DNA of 62,436 nucleotides, from assembly GCA_003235475.1 (NCBI GenBank), contig QJWC01000061.1, positions 1 through 62,436 of the forward strand, written 5' to 3'. The DNA is from Acidimicrobiia bacterium. GTDB lineage: Bacteria > Actinomycetota > Acidimicrobiia > Spongiisociales > UBA5794. The translations under genes were made by a program, and so were the position numbers. Positions 32,980 through 40,907 of the stretch are shown here, piece by piece. Position 1 is the stretch's first letter. Every line of letters starts with the position of its first letter. Under the pieces are notes generated by a model. The model searched no databases. It worked only from the letters and a program-made list of their open reading frames with translations, and was not told the DNA's origin.

Positions 32980-33210
32980 ATGAATGAGAATCCGATGCAG
33001 GTCGTCGAGATGAGGTGGACCGTCGACGGTGACGAGTACGTCGCCGTCCGCCTCCCGAGCTTGGAAGCCCTGGAGGACATCGACCCGGTAGGCCTGCTCC
33101 AGGCTGTGCTGGAATGTTCGAGGCTCGAGGCCGAACACGCTTTTCAGGTCATCATGGAGGACGGCGAGTTCGTGACGTCGGTTGTGGGAGACATCGACCT
33201 GCTCGACTGA
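32980..33210 (+). CDS. Small acidic protein (76 aa)
   Basis: A 76-residue soluble, acidic protein of unknown function, divergent from the HAD gene. The ATG at 32980 follows GAGAGGACA, a plausible Shine-Dalgarno sequence. It looks like a compact alpha/beta domain: two strands (VVEMRWTVDGDEYVAVRLPS), a helix (DPVGLLQAVLECSRLEAEHAF) and a closing strand. A hairpin terminator lies 32 bases after the stop, which supports it as an independent transcription unit. Confidence 0.6.
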   Translation: MNENPMQVVEMRWTVDGDEYVAVRLPSLEALEDIDPVGLLQAVLECSRLEAEHAFQVIMEDGEFVTSVVGDIDLLD

Positions 33211-33241
33211 CGCACCGAACGCGGCGGCTACGCGAGCCCGA

Positions 33242-33271
33242 ACGACCCCTCTCCAGGTGGACCGGGGTCGT
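33242..33271 (+). terminator. Hairpin terminator after the 76-aa gene
   Basis: ACGACCCC (33242-33249) pairs with GGGGTCGT (33264-33271), with a small inner TCC/GGA stem. It lies between the small gene and the ABC operon. Confidence 0.65.
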
Positions 33272-33317
33272 CGGCGCGTTTGGCCTTGAGCGGTGGCGGG
33301 GGCAACATGGCCTCGTG

Positions 33318-34208
33318 ATGGAGAACCAAACGCCGCATCCCGTCATTACGGACCGGCTGACGAAGGTGTACGGGTCGACCGTCGCGCTCGCTGGCGTCGA
33401 CCTCACCGTGTCACGCGGCACGGTGTATGGCCTCGTCGGGCCGAACGGCGCGGGGAAGACGACCCTCCTCGGAATCCTCGCCGGGCTCCGGCACCCGACC
33501 TCGGGTTCAGCGACGGTACAAGGCCGCCGGATCAGCGTGCTGCCCGATACACCGGCATTCGACAAATGGCTCACCGCACGAGAGGTCGTCGCGCTGTCCG
33601 CGTCCATGAGCTCGGTGGATGTTCCGCAGTCGCGCATCGACGAGGTACTCGAAGAAGCGGGTCTCGGCGACGCGACAAAGAGAAAGGTGAAAGGCTTTTC
33701 GAGGGGCATGCTGCAGCGCCTCGGGCTCGCTGCATCTGTCATCACCGATCCTGACGTCCTGCTCCTCGATGAACCTGCGGCGGCCCTCGATCCTGCGGGA
33801 AGGAGGGAGGTTCTCGATCTCGTGGACCGTCTGAAAGGGAGGTCGACGGTCCTGTTTTCGAGTCACATCCTCGACGATGTCCAAGCGGTGAGCGACGAGA
33901 TCGGGATACTCAGCCGCGGCGAGCTCGTGTTTCAGGGTCCGCTCGACCGCCTCCTCTCCGAGCACTCGACGACGACCTACGGCATTCGGGTGGTGTCCGG
34001 GGTGGAAGATGTCCTGGCTGCTCTCGCCCAGGTGCCGTGGTCGGGCACGGTTTCGGCACGAGGATCGGTCGTCTCGCTCGAGTCTCCCGATGTCGATGCC
34101 GTCCAGCGCGAGCTCGTGCCACTGCTTGCGTCGCTCGGTCACCCGGTGGTCTCGATCCAACCGATCTCCGAGTCACTCGAGAGCGTCTTCTTGAAGGTGA
34201 CGTCGTGA
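33318..34208 (+). CDS. ABC transporter ATP-binding protein
   Basis: A 296-residue ABC ATPase of the CcmA/DrrA-like export class. Walker A is GPNGAGKTTL, the signature is a variant (FSRGMLQRLGLA), Walker B is VLLLDEPAAALDP and the switch His is in FSSHILDDV. A C-terminal domain of about 80 residues follows (from GPLDRLLSEH). The start is ATG 33318 (the adjacent GTG 33315 is also possible); upstream frame is shadow. Its stop overlaps the permease GTG start (GTGA). The operon continues with a permease and a small-molecule kinase. Confidence 0.9.
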   Translation: MENQTPHPVITDRLTKVYGSTVALAGVDLTVSRGTVYGLVGPNGAGKTTLLGILAGLRHPTSGSATVQGRRISVLPDTPAFDKWLTAREVVALSASMSSVDVPQSRIDEVLEEAGLGDATKRKVKGFSRGMLQRLGLAASVITDPDVLLLDEPAAALDPAGRREVLDLVDRLKGRSTVLFSSHILDDVQAVSDEIGILSRGELVFQGPLDRLLSEHSTTTYGIRVVSGVEDVLAALAQVPWSGTVSARGSVVSLESPDVDAVQRELVPLLASLGHPVVSIQPISESLESVFLKVTS

Positions 34209-34942
34209 GCCTGTGGCGACTCGAGTGGCTTCGGCTCGTACGCACGCAGCGGCTCGCGATCCTCGGGGCGGTATACGGAGCCTTCGCGCTTCTCGGCCCG
34301 CTGTTCGTGCGGTATCTCCCGGAGCTGCTCGACGCGCTCGGCGAGGAAGCCGCCGTGCTTCCCGAGATGACGCCTCCGGACGCGATCACGCAATACGTCG
34401 TCAATATGCAGCAGATAGGCCTCCTCGTGGTCGCCTTCGTCGGGGCCGCAGCGCTGGCCATCGACGCAGACTTCGAGATTTCCGTCTTCTTCCGATCACG
34501 GACAACTGTGAAAGAGATCGTGAAGACGCGTTTCGTGATGACGTCCCTCGCCGTTTCGGGAGCCTTCGTCTTTGGCTCCGTGATCGCCTATGTCCTCACC
34601 GGGATCCTTCTCGAGTGGCTCGACGTGTGGCCGATGGTCGTCGGCGTGCTCTTGCAGTGTGTGTATCTCGTCTTTGCCGTTGCCGTGATCGCGCTGGTTG
34701 CATCGGCGCTACGGAAGACGGTTGCGGTGGCCCTCGTGAGTGTGGGCGCGCTCGTGGTTCTCGGCCTTGCGAGCCTTGTCACGCCCCTCGCCCCGTGGAT
34801 GCCTTCCGACTTGCTCGGTGCCCTCGACCGGTTGATACGTGGTGGCCGCTTCGAGTATTGGCGCGCGGTCATCACTGCGGTTGCGGCGACCGGTCTGCTT
34901 CTCGTGTTCGCCGTGCATCGCCTTGATCGGCGCGAGGTCTAG
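34205..34942 (+). CDS. ABC transporter permease
   Basis: A 245-residue membrane protein with six hydrophobic segments (about 17-38, 64-83, 112-135, 143-167, 174-190, 220-238), the ABC-2 type layout. Acidic Glu-rich text lies in the first large loop (LPELLDALGEEAAVLPEM). It starts at GTG 34205, overlapping the ATPase stop. Together they form a simple ABC-2 exporter, possibly for a drug, lipid or antibiotic-like compound. The phosphotransferase gene starts 3 bases after its stop. Confidence 0.85.
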   Translation: MSLWRLEWLRLVRTQRLAILGAVYGAFALLGPLFVRYLPELLDALGEEAAVLPEMTPPDAITQYVVNMQQIGLLVVAFVGAAALAIDADFEISVFFRSRTTVKEIVKTRFVMTSLAVSGAFVFGSVIAYVLTGILLEWLDVWPMVVGVLLQCVYLVFAVAVIALVASALRKTVAVALVSVGALVVLGLASLVTPLAPWMPSDLLGALDRLIRGGRFEYWRAVITAVAATGLLLVFAVHRLDRREV

Positions 34943-34945
34943 GAG

Positions 34946-35749
34946 ATGGACCGCCGGCTGCTTTCGGACGCACCGATCGCTGACGGACGGACCGCTGAAG
35001 TGTTCGGCTTCGGGGAGGACAAGGTCGTCAAGCTGCTCAGGCCGGGTTTTTCGCGATCGATGATCACGACTGAGGCCATGCACTTGGAGGCCGTCTCCGC
35101 GGCTGGCATCCCGTGCCCAACGCCGCGTGGTGTGGTCGAGGTGTCGGGGCGCATCGGGCTTGCGATGGACCGCGTCGAAGGCGAGCTGCTCGTCGACGAG
35201 GCGGCGTTCTCCCCTGTACGGGTGACCACGTGGGCGCGGAAGCTCGCGGTGGCGCACGCCGCGGTCATGACCCACGAGTCGAAAGCACTCCCGAAGGTCA
35301 CGGATGTCCTCGCAGAGAAGATCCGGGCCGCGGACCTCACGACGAGCCATCGTGACAAGGCGTTGTCTGTCTTAGCGGCGGCGCCCGAGGCGGATGCGGT
35401 CCTGCACGGTGACTTCCATCCCGGAAATGTGATGATCGAGGGGTCGAAGGCCTCGGTCATCGACTGGGTCGACGCCGCGCGTGGCGTGCCGTCAGCGGAC
35501 GTCGCGCGGACGCTGTGGCTCCTTTCCCCTGCAACCGTGTCCGACAACGTCCCCAACCGGCGTCTTGCCCTGACCCTGCAGTCCATGTTCCGCAAGTCGT
35601 ATGCCAAACACATTGCCAGGACCATGAGGATCAACACACGCGTGATCGACGCCTGGCGCCTGCCGGTCGTCGCGGCGCGGCTGGCCGAGGGCATTGTCCA
35701 TGAGGACGTTGCGCTCCATGCAGAGGTTCGACGGTTGACCGGAGGCTGA
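34946..35749 (+). CDS. Aminoglycoside-phosphotransferase-like small-molecule kinase
   Basis: A 267-residue APH/choline-kinase-fold protein. The catalytic loop is LHGDFHPGNVM (Asp156 with Asn161) and the metal Asp173 is in VIDWVDA. The ATP-binding N lobe has a Lys in KVVKLLRP. The ATG is preceded directly by TAGGAG, so translation is coupled to the ABC permease. In an operon with an ABC-2 exporter, a kinase that modifies a toxic compound and an exporter that removes it would be a sensible pair, but no substrate is indicated. It is diverged from known resistance enzymes. Confidence 0.82.
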   Translation: MDRRLLSDAPIADGRTAEVFGFGEDKVVKLLRPGFSRSMITTEAMHLEAVSAAGIPCPTPRGVVEVSGRIGLAMDRVEGELLVDEAAFSPVRVTTWARKLAVAHAAVMTHESKALPKVTDVLAEKIRAADLTTSHRDKALSVLAAAPEADAVLHGDFHPGNVMIEGSKASVIDWVDAARGVPSADVARTLWLLSPATVSDNVPNRRLALTLQSMFRKSYAKHIARTMRINTRVIDAWRLPVVAARLAEGIVHEDVALHAEVRRLTGG

Positions 35750-35777
35750 TGTGCCTCGCACGGCCGCTTCCCGTGCC

Positions 35778-35783
35778 TATCGT
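35778..35783 (+). promoter_or_regulatory. -10 hexamer of a leaderless-type promoter
   Basis: TATCGT with 6 bases to the ATG at 35790. It favours that start over the GTG at 35751. Confidence 0.55.
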
Positions 35784-35789
35784 CGTCCG

Positions 35790-36692
35790 ATGTCGGAGAG
35801 GCTCACAAACGTCGGTTCACGCCCACAGGCGTACGGACCAGCCGAGTGGGCCCTCACGGTGATGATCGGCCTCATCTGGGGCTCCGCGTACCTTTGGATC
35901 GCCCTCGGTGTCGACCACCTCGATCCAGCGGTCGTCGCGATGGGGCGCGTCGCGCTCGGTGCCGCAGCGCTGGCGATGTTCCCCGGTGCCAGGGTTCGCA
36001 TTGGTCGCCAGGACTGGGCCAGATTGGCCACCATCGCCGTCGTCGGGAATGCGGGTCCCGCCCTGTTGTTGGCCATCGCCGAGACCGACCTCGACTCTGC
36101 GGTCGCAGGTATGGTCACCGCCGGGACGCCGGTGCTCGCCCTGGTGGTCGGCTCGCTCATGTTGCGATCCTTCCCGAGGACCCCGCAGGTCGTGGGCATC
36201 GGGCTTGGCTTCGTCGGCATCGTCATGATGACCGCGCCTTCGCTCAGGGGGGCCAACGCCGCGCCGCTCGGCATTGCACTGGTGCTCATCACGACGGTTG
36301 GGTACGCGTTCAATGGCAACCTCGTCGTACCCCTGCAACAGCGGTACGGGGGTGCCGCGGTCGTGATGTGGGCGCTCATCATCTCGACCGTGCTCCTCGC
36401 GCCATACGGCGCACTCACCGTTTCGAACTCTGAGTTCACAGCCTCGGCGGTGGTCGCGGTCGTGATCCTCGGCGTCGTCGGCACCGGGGCCGCGCGTGCG
36501 CTCGCGACAACGCTCGCTGGTCGTGTGGGAGGGCCTCGGATGTCCACGACGGCGTACATCATCCCTGTGGTTGCGATCGTGCTCGGCGTCGTGTTCAGGG
36601 GCGAGGTCGTCGCACCGATCGCGCTCGCGGGGGTCGTGGTTGTGTTGTTCGGCGCGTACCTCGCGAGCCGGGCGGTGGTCGAGCCTTCGTGA
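35790..36692 (+). CDS. EamA/DMT family transporter
   Basis: A 300-residue permease with ten membrane helices in two EamA repeats. Helix 1 carries MIGLIWGSAYLWIALGVDHLDPAVVAM, here noted in pieces: GLIWGSAYL and LDPAVVAMGRVALG. The second repeat ends ALAGVVVVLFGAYLASR. It probably exports a small metabolite. The frame opens at GTG 35751, but ATG 35790 lies 6 bases after TATCGT and gives a normal N terminus. It is convergent with the methyltransferase gene. Confidence 0.87.
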   Translation: MSERLTNVGSRPQAYGPAEWALTVMIGLIWGSAYLWIALGVDHLDPAVVAMGRVALGAAALAMFPGARVRIGRQDWARLATIAVVGNAGPALLLAIAETDLDSAVAGMVTAGTPVLALVVGSLMLRSFPRTPQVVGIGLGFVGIVMMTAPSLRGANAAPLGIALVLITTVGYAFNGNLVVPLQQRYGGAAVVMWALIISTVLLAPYGALTVSNSEFTASAVVAVVILGVVGTGAARALATTLAGRVGGPRMSTTAYIIPVVAIVLGVVFRGEVVAPIALAGVVVVLFGAYLASRAVVEPS

Positions 36693-36699
36693 ATCCCGG

Positions 36700-37338
36700 T
36701 TACGTCACCGAAGCCGTATCGCACACCCAGATGGCGAGGTTTCCACCTGCAACCACCTTCTGTTGTCTGACGGTCCACGCGTCCGGTAGTGCGATCGGTA
36801 TCCCTCCGGCTTGCACATGTCGACGCCACGCCGCGAAGTGCTTGACACCCGCGAAGAACTCGGCCCCGTACGAGAAGGCGCGCCACAACCTTCCCTTGAA
36901 CCGAAGCGACCCGACGTAGTAGTCGGTGATGATGATCGTGGCGTTGGGTCTGGCAACGCGGTCCGCTTCGGCGAGGATTGCGCGCGCGAGGTCCGTGTCG
37001 AGCTCATGGAGCATCAATGAGCACGTGACGATGTCGAAGGTGTCGTTCCCATAGGGCATGTCCGTCGCATCGCCAACCGTCAGGTCGGCGCGTGTTCCGA
37101 GCCGATCGCGCGCGACGTCGAGCATCGCGGGCGAACGATCCAGCCCGTGGATCTCCGCGGCACCATCCGTCGCCGTAAGGAACGCCTCGAGGAGCAGTCC
37201 GGTGCCGCACCCGATGTCGAGGACCTGCGCGTCCGGGCCTGGATCGGCGAGCGACACCATCAGCTGGTGGAGCGGCCTATTGATCGGCTCCATCAAACGG
37301 TCGTAGAAGCGTGCGATCCTGCCGTAGTCGTCGGTCAC
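36700..37338 (-). CDS. Class I SAM-dependent methyltransferase
   Basis: A 212-residue Rossmann methyltransferase. Motif I is VLDIGCGTGLLLEAF, motif II has IHGLDRSPAM, then VGDATDMPYGNDTFDIV (motif III/IV) and EADRVARPNATIIITDYY. The family resembles UbiE/COQ5-like small-molecule methyltransferases, and its substrate is unknown. GTG 37338 is chosen because the protein begins VTDDYGRIARFYDRLM, typical for this type, and TATGGT (37348-37353) ends 9 bases upstream. The longer frame to 37632 is antisense to the DUF1801 gene. Confidence 0.85.
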   Translation of the reverse strand: MTDDYGRIARFYDRLMEPINRPLHQLMVSLADPGPDAQVLDIGCGTGLLLEAFLTATDGAAEIHGLDRSPAMLDVARDRLGTRADLTVGDATDMPYGNDTFDIVTCSLMLHELDTDLARAILAEADRVARPNATIIITDYYVGSLRFKGRLWRAFSYGAEFFAGVKHFAAWRRHVQAGGIPIALPDAWTVRQQKVVAGGNLAIWVCDTASVT

Positions 37339-37410
37339 GATGGATCGACCATAGCGAAGGCTTCGCTTCCCTTCTTCCGTGGGTAGTGTCGGCGGCGAGG
37401 AGCAGGACCG

Positions 37411-37758
37411 ATGAACGAAGTCGACGAGTGGTTCGAGCAACGCCAGCCTGCACAGGTCGAGCCGATGCAGCTCGTGCGCGCCATCATCCTCGGTTGTGAC
37501 CCGCGGATCGGCGAAACGGTCAAGTGGCAAACACCCACGTTCGTCTTCGAGGGCAACATGGCGAGCTTCAATCCGTCCAAGGGCTTCGTGAGCCTCATGT
37601 TCCACCGCGGATCGGAGCTCCCTGGCCGCCATCCTCGGCTGACAGGCGACGGGAAGCTGGTCAGGACCATGCGCTTCGCGGATGTGGAGGAGGTTCTGAG
37701 CGCCAGGGCGGACATCGAGGCAGCGGTTGCGGCGTGGATCGAAATGAAGGGTGGCTGA
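37411..37758 (+). CDS. DUF1801 domain protein
   Basis: A 115-residue YdhG-like protein. The family core is visible: VDEWFEQRQP, VRAIILGCDPRIGETVKWQTPTF in parts, then SFNPSKGFVSLMFHRG and the C-terminal MRFADVEEVLSARADIEA helix. The fold is a small cystatin-like alpha/beta domain whose biochemical role is unknown. GAGGAGCAGG precedes the ATG. It is divergent from the methyltransferase and convergent with the LCP gene (6-base gap). Confidence 0.85.
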   Translation: MNEVDEWFEQRQPAQVEPMQLVRAIILGCDPRIGETVKWQTPTFVFEGNMASFNPSKGFVSLMFHRGSELPGRHPRLTGDGKLVRTMRFADVEEVLSARADIEAAVAAWIEMKGG

Positions 37759-37764
37759 CGCGAC

Positions 37765-39420
37765 TCAGCCTTCAGCAGGCGGATCGCATTCCGACACACC
37801 GGTCGATGTCTGCCCGGTGACGCCGTTCGCCAGTACGTCTCGGACCTTGGCGCGGATCCGGCCGACGTCGGGAATCGGGTACTTCTTCGGCGTGCGACCG
37901 TCGTTGTAGCGCGGCGGAACGAAACCGATGGTCGCAACCTGCTCCCTGTCGATCGTCCCTGCGACCTTCACGAGGTCGGGGAGGATGGAGATCGGGATGT
38001 CGGTCGTCACGTAGGTCTTCATCATGTCGAGCAACTTCGGGAACGAGCGAATGAGCGTGATCGTGTCTGCCTGCGTCGCCGCAGCCCGGATCACGCACCT
38101 TTGCCTGCCCATTCGGTCGTAGTCCGATGAGCCCCTCCGCCACCGTGCGTACGCGAGCGCCTCGAGGCCGTTGAGGTGGTTCATCCCGACCTCGACGCTG
38201 ACCGAGGCCTTGGGCTGCCCATCTTCTGGAGACGAGACCGTGACGTGGTACGGGCGCTTCACGTAGACGTCGATGCCTCCGATGGCGTCCACTGTCCGGA
38301 CGAAGCCAGCCATCTCGACCATCACGTAGTAATCGATGTGCAGGTCGAGGAGATTGCTGACCACATCGCGGAGTGCTGCAAGCCCGGGGTCGACCTCGTC
38401 CGGATACAGGTCGTGGCGATCGTGCGTCTCGCCGTAGACCTCGTTCAGCATTGCGGGGAAGCACTCGCAGGACTCGAACTCGGGTTCGTCCGGGATGAGG
38501 TCCCCATCGAGGTCGACCCACGTGTCGGGATACCCGTCGAGGTCTGCGTCGGTGAGGTCGTACTCCCTGACCTCCTTCTCGAGCTCGATGAACGTCGTCG
38601 ACAAGTTCTCCGGAAGCGGGACCTCCTTGAGATTGCGCGGTAGCCCGAACATGGCAACCGCACCGGTCCTCAGGTCGATCGACACGACGTTGGTGGAGTC
38701 GGTTCGGAGGCCCTCACGCCCGGGCCCTGCGTCACCGCCGACGACGAGGATCGTCAGCCGATCCTTGTCCACCCGCTCGAGGTACGGGACGAACGGCGCA
38801 ACGGGAGTGGCGGGGCTGAGGATGTTGCCGAGCGCGGCGATCGCGTCCGGGTCACCAAAGTCCTTTCGGAAGATCGCGTTTCGCATCGACCTCGGATCCA
38901 CCTCAGGAATGTCGATCAACCCTGGATCCGGGATGTCGAAGAGGTGCTCTGGATAGCGCGGCTCGACCACGAAGGGGCCAGGGTCCGAGATCGGATCCGG
39001 GGATGCGACGAAGACAGCGTTGAGGGCCGAGATCGTGGCCGCGCCATAGCTCCATCCGATGAGCTGGGGGATGGCCATGATTCCGAGCAATGCCACGAGG
39101 CCTGCGGAGGCGGCGGTCGTGCGCCTCTGGCCTCGGGATGCGATGACGAAGGCGTCGATCGATGCCGCCAACCTCCAGGCGAGTACGACAGCGTTTGCGA
39201 TCAACAGGCGAGTGATGACGTCGGGTTGGACGAGCAGTTCGGCGAGACCGAATGTTCCCCTGGACGCCAAGCCGTAGACGCCAGCCACGACGAGGACGGT
39301 TGGGGCGAAGACGATGGCCGCCCGGTAGGGGTCGCGGGCATACAGCTGCCCCGCTCCGGGTACCAGAGCGGACAGCGCCGCTGCGACGAGCGGCCGACGT
39401 CGTTTGGGCTGTTCCACCAT
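37765..39420 (-). CDS. LytR-CpsA-Psr (LCP) family protein
   Basis: A 551-residue membrane protein. The N-terminal membrane part (about 1-135) has LSALVPGAGQLYARDPYRAA and three or four helices. The extracytoplasmic LCP domain (about 220-520) contains ILVVGGDAGPGREGLRTDST, MFGLPRNL, then IDYYVMVEMAGFVRTVDAIGG in parts and LNGLEALAYARWRRGSSDYDRMGRQR, the Arg-rich phosphate-binding end. LCP enzymes ligate glycopolymers from lipid carriers to peptidoglycan or other acceptors. An insert with DTWVDLDGDLIPDEPEF looks like a Ca-binding Asp-rich loop. The ATG at 39420 has AAAGGCAGG upstream and TATCTT as -10. Confidence 0.88.
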   Translation of the reverse strand: MVEQPKRRRPLVAAALSALVPGAGQLYARDPYRAAIVFAPTVLVVAGVYGLASRGTFGLAELLVQPDVITRLLIANAVVLAWRLAASIDAFVIASRGQRRTTAASAGLVALLGIMAIPQLIGWSYGAATISALNAVFVASPDPISDPGPFVVEPRYPEHLFDIPDPGLIDIPEVDPRSMRNAIFRKDFGDPDAIAALGNILSPATPVAPFVPYLERVDKDRLTILVVGGDAGPGREGLRTDSTNVVSIDLRTGAVAMFGLPRNLKEVPLPENLSTTFIELEKEVREYDLTDADLDGYPDTWVDLDGDLIPDEPEFESCECFPAMLNEVYGETHDRHDLYPDEVDPGLAALRDVVSNLLDLHIDYYVMVEMAGFVRTVDAIGGIDVYVKRPYHVTVSSPEDGQPKASVSVEVGMNHLNGLEALAYARWRRGSSDYDRMGRQRCVIRAAATQADTITLIRSFPKLLDMMKTYVTTDIPISILPDLVKVAGTIDREQVATIGFVPPRYNDGRTPKKYPIPDVGRIRAKVRDVLANGVTGQTSTGVSECDPPAEG

Positions 39421-39478
39421 GTCCTGCCTTTGGTGAAGATACCGCCGCACCCAGAATGCGGCCGTAGGAATTCTTCGG

Positions 39479-40864
39479 TCAGGAGCCGAGAGGCGTGAAG
39501 CGGGCCGTGAAGTGGCGAAGCCAGGGCGCCTGCTCGACGATGCGATACCCCCTGAGGTCCGAGGCTGCGGAGGCCGCGTCGATGACCACCTCACCGACGT
39601 AGTCGATGTGGCTCTGGGTATATGTCCGCCGGGGGATTGCGAGGCGCACCAACTCCATAGTGCCCGGGATGTCCGGCCCGCCGTCCGGGGCCGGCCTCCC
39701 GAACATCACCGAACCGATCTCGACGCCTCGGACGCCTCCTCGCCGGTAGAGCTCGATCGCGAGGGACTGGGCCGGGTACTCGTGAGGGGGAATGTGGGGA
39801 AGGAGCGACGCAGCATCGATGTACACCGCGTGGCCGCCCGCGGGAAGCACGATCGGGACGCCCGCCGCGTGGATCCGGTTGGCGAGGTACTCGGTGGATC
39901 GGATCCGGTAGCGGAGGTAGTTCTCGTCGAGCACCTCCTCGAGGCCGATGGCGACGGCTTCGAGGTCGTAGCCCGCAAGTCCACCGTACGTCGGGAAACC
40001 CTCGGTGAGGATCAGGAGATTGCGCGCGTTCTGTGCCATGTCCGAATCGTTCATTGCGAGGAAGCCGCCGATGTTCGAGATGCCGTCCTTCTTGGCGGAC
40101 ATCGTGGCCCCGTCGGCATAGGAGAACATCTCCCTGGCGATCTCCCGAGGCGTCTTGTCCTCGAAGCCCGGTTCCCGCGTCTTGATGAACCACGCGTTCT
40201 CACCAAACCGGCATGCGTCGAGGAAGAGCGGGATGTCGTACTCGTCGCACACCGCACGAACGGCCTTCAGGTTCGCCATCGACACCGGTTGCCCGCCTCC
40301 CGAGTTGTTGGTGACGGTGACCATGACGAGCGGCACCCGGTCCCGCCCTGCGGATTCGATGGCTTCCCTCAGCGCCCCGACATCCATGTTTCCCTTGAAG
40401 TCGACGATCGCCGACGGATCCCGTCCCTCGGGGATGACGAGGTCAAGTGCCTGCGCTCCCCGGTACTCGACGTTCGCTCGCGTCGTGTCGAAGTGCGTGT
40501 TGTTCGGGACGACGTCGCCCTCGTCGACGGCAACGGAGAAGAGGATCTTCTCCGCCGCTCTGCCCTGGTGGGTCGGTATCACATGGGAGAATCCCGTGAT
40601 GGACCGGACGGTGTCCTCGAAGCGATAGAACGAGCGACTGCCCGCGTACGACTCGTCGCCCCGCATCATGCCAGCCCATTGCTCCGACGACATCGCGCCT
40701 GTGCCGGAGTCCGTCAGCAGGTCGATGATCACCTCGTCGGCGTGCAGCCCGAAGAGGTTGTACCCGGCTCGCAGAAGGGCTCGCTCCCGAGCGTCCGCAT
40801 CCGGCAGGTCGATCGCCTGGACCGTGTGGATGCGGAACGGCTCGATGATGGTCTCGTAATCCAC
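39479..40864 (-). CDS. tnaA: Tryptophanase
   Basis: A 461-residue PLP enzyme of the tryptophanase/tyrosine phenol-lyase family. The PLP Lys lies in MSAKKDGISNIGGFLAM (Lys259). Two residues that separate the subfamilies point to tryptophanase: Asp126 in THFDTTRA (Asp in TnaA, Thr in tyrosine phenol-lyase) and His451 in LRHFTARF (His in TnaA, Phe in tyrosine phenol-lyase). It would cleave Trp to indole, pyruvate and ammonia. GTG 40864 has GAAGGAG 6 bases upstream. No tnaC-like leader or tnaB permease gene is adjacent, so regulation differs from E. coli. Confidence 0.9.
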   Translation of the reverse strand: MDYETIIEPFRIHTVQAIDLPDADARERALLRAGYNLFGLHADEVIIDLLTDSGTGAMSSEQWAGMMRGDESYAGSRSFYRFEDTVRSITGFSHVIPTHQGRAAEKILFSVAVDEGDVVPNNTHFDTTRANVEYRGAQALDLVIPEGRDPSAIVDFKGNMDVGALREAIESAGRDRVPLVMVTVTNNSGGGQPVSMANLKAVRAVCDEYDIPLFLDACRFGENAWFIKTREPGFEDKTPREIAREMFSYADGATMSAKKDGISNIGGFLAMNDSDMAQNARNLLILTEGFPTYGGLAGYDLEAVAIGLEEVLDENYLRYRIRSTEYLANRIHAAGVPIVLPAGGHAVYIDAASLLPHIPPHEYPAQSLAIELYRRGGVRGVEIGSVMFGRPAPDGGPDIPGTMELVRLAIPRRTYTQSHIDYVGEVVIDAASAASDLRGYRIVEQAPWLRHFTARFTPLGS

Positions 40865-40907
40865 GGGTGACTCCTTCGGTCACCTCAAGTGTGGCAGCAG
40901 GGCACCG

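Noticed and set aside
39512-40870. 452-codon plus-strand open frame
   Set aside because: It is antisense to tryptophanase, whose catalytic residues are all present. It is a shadow.
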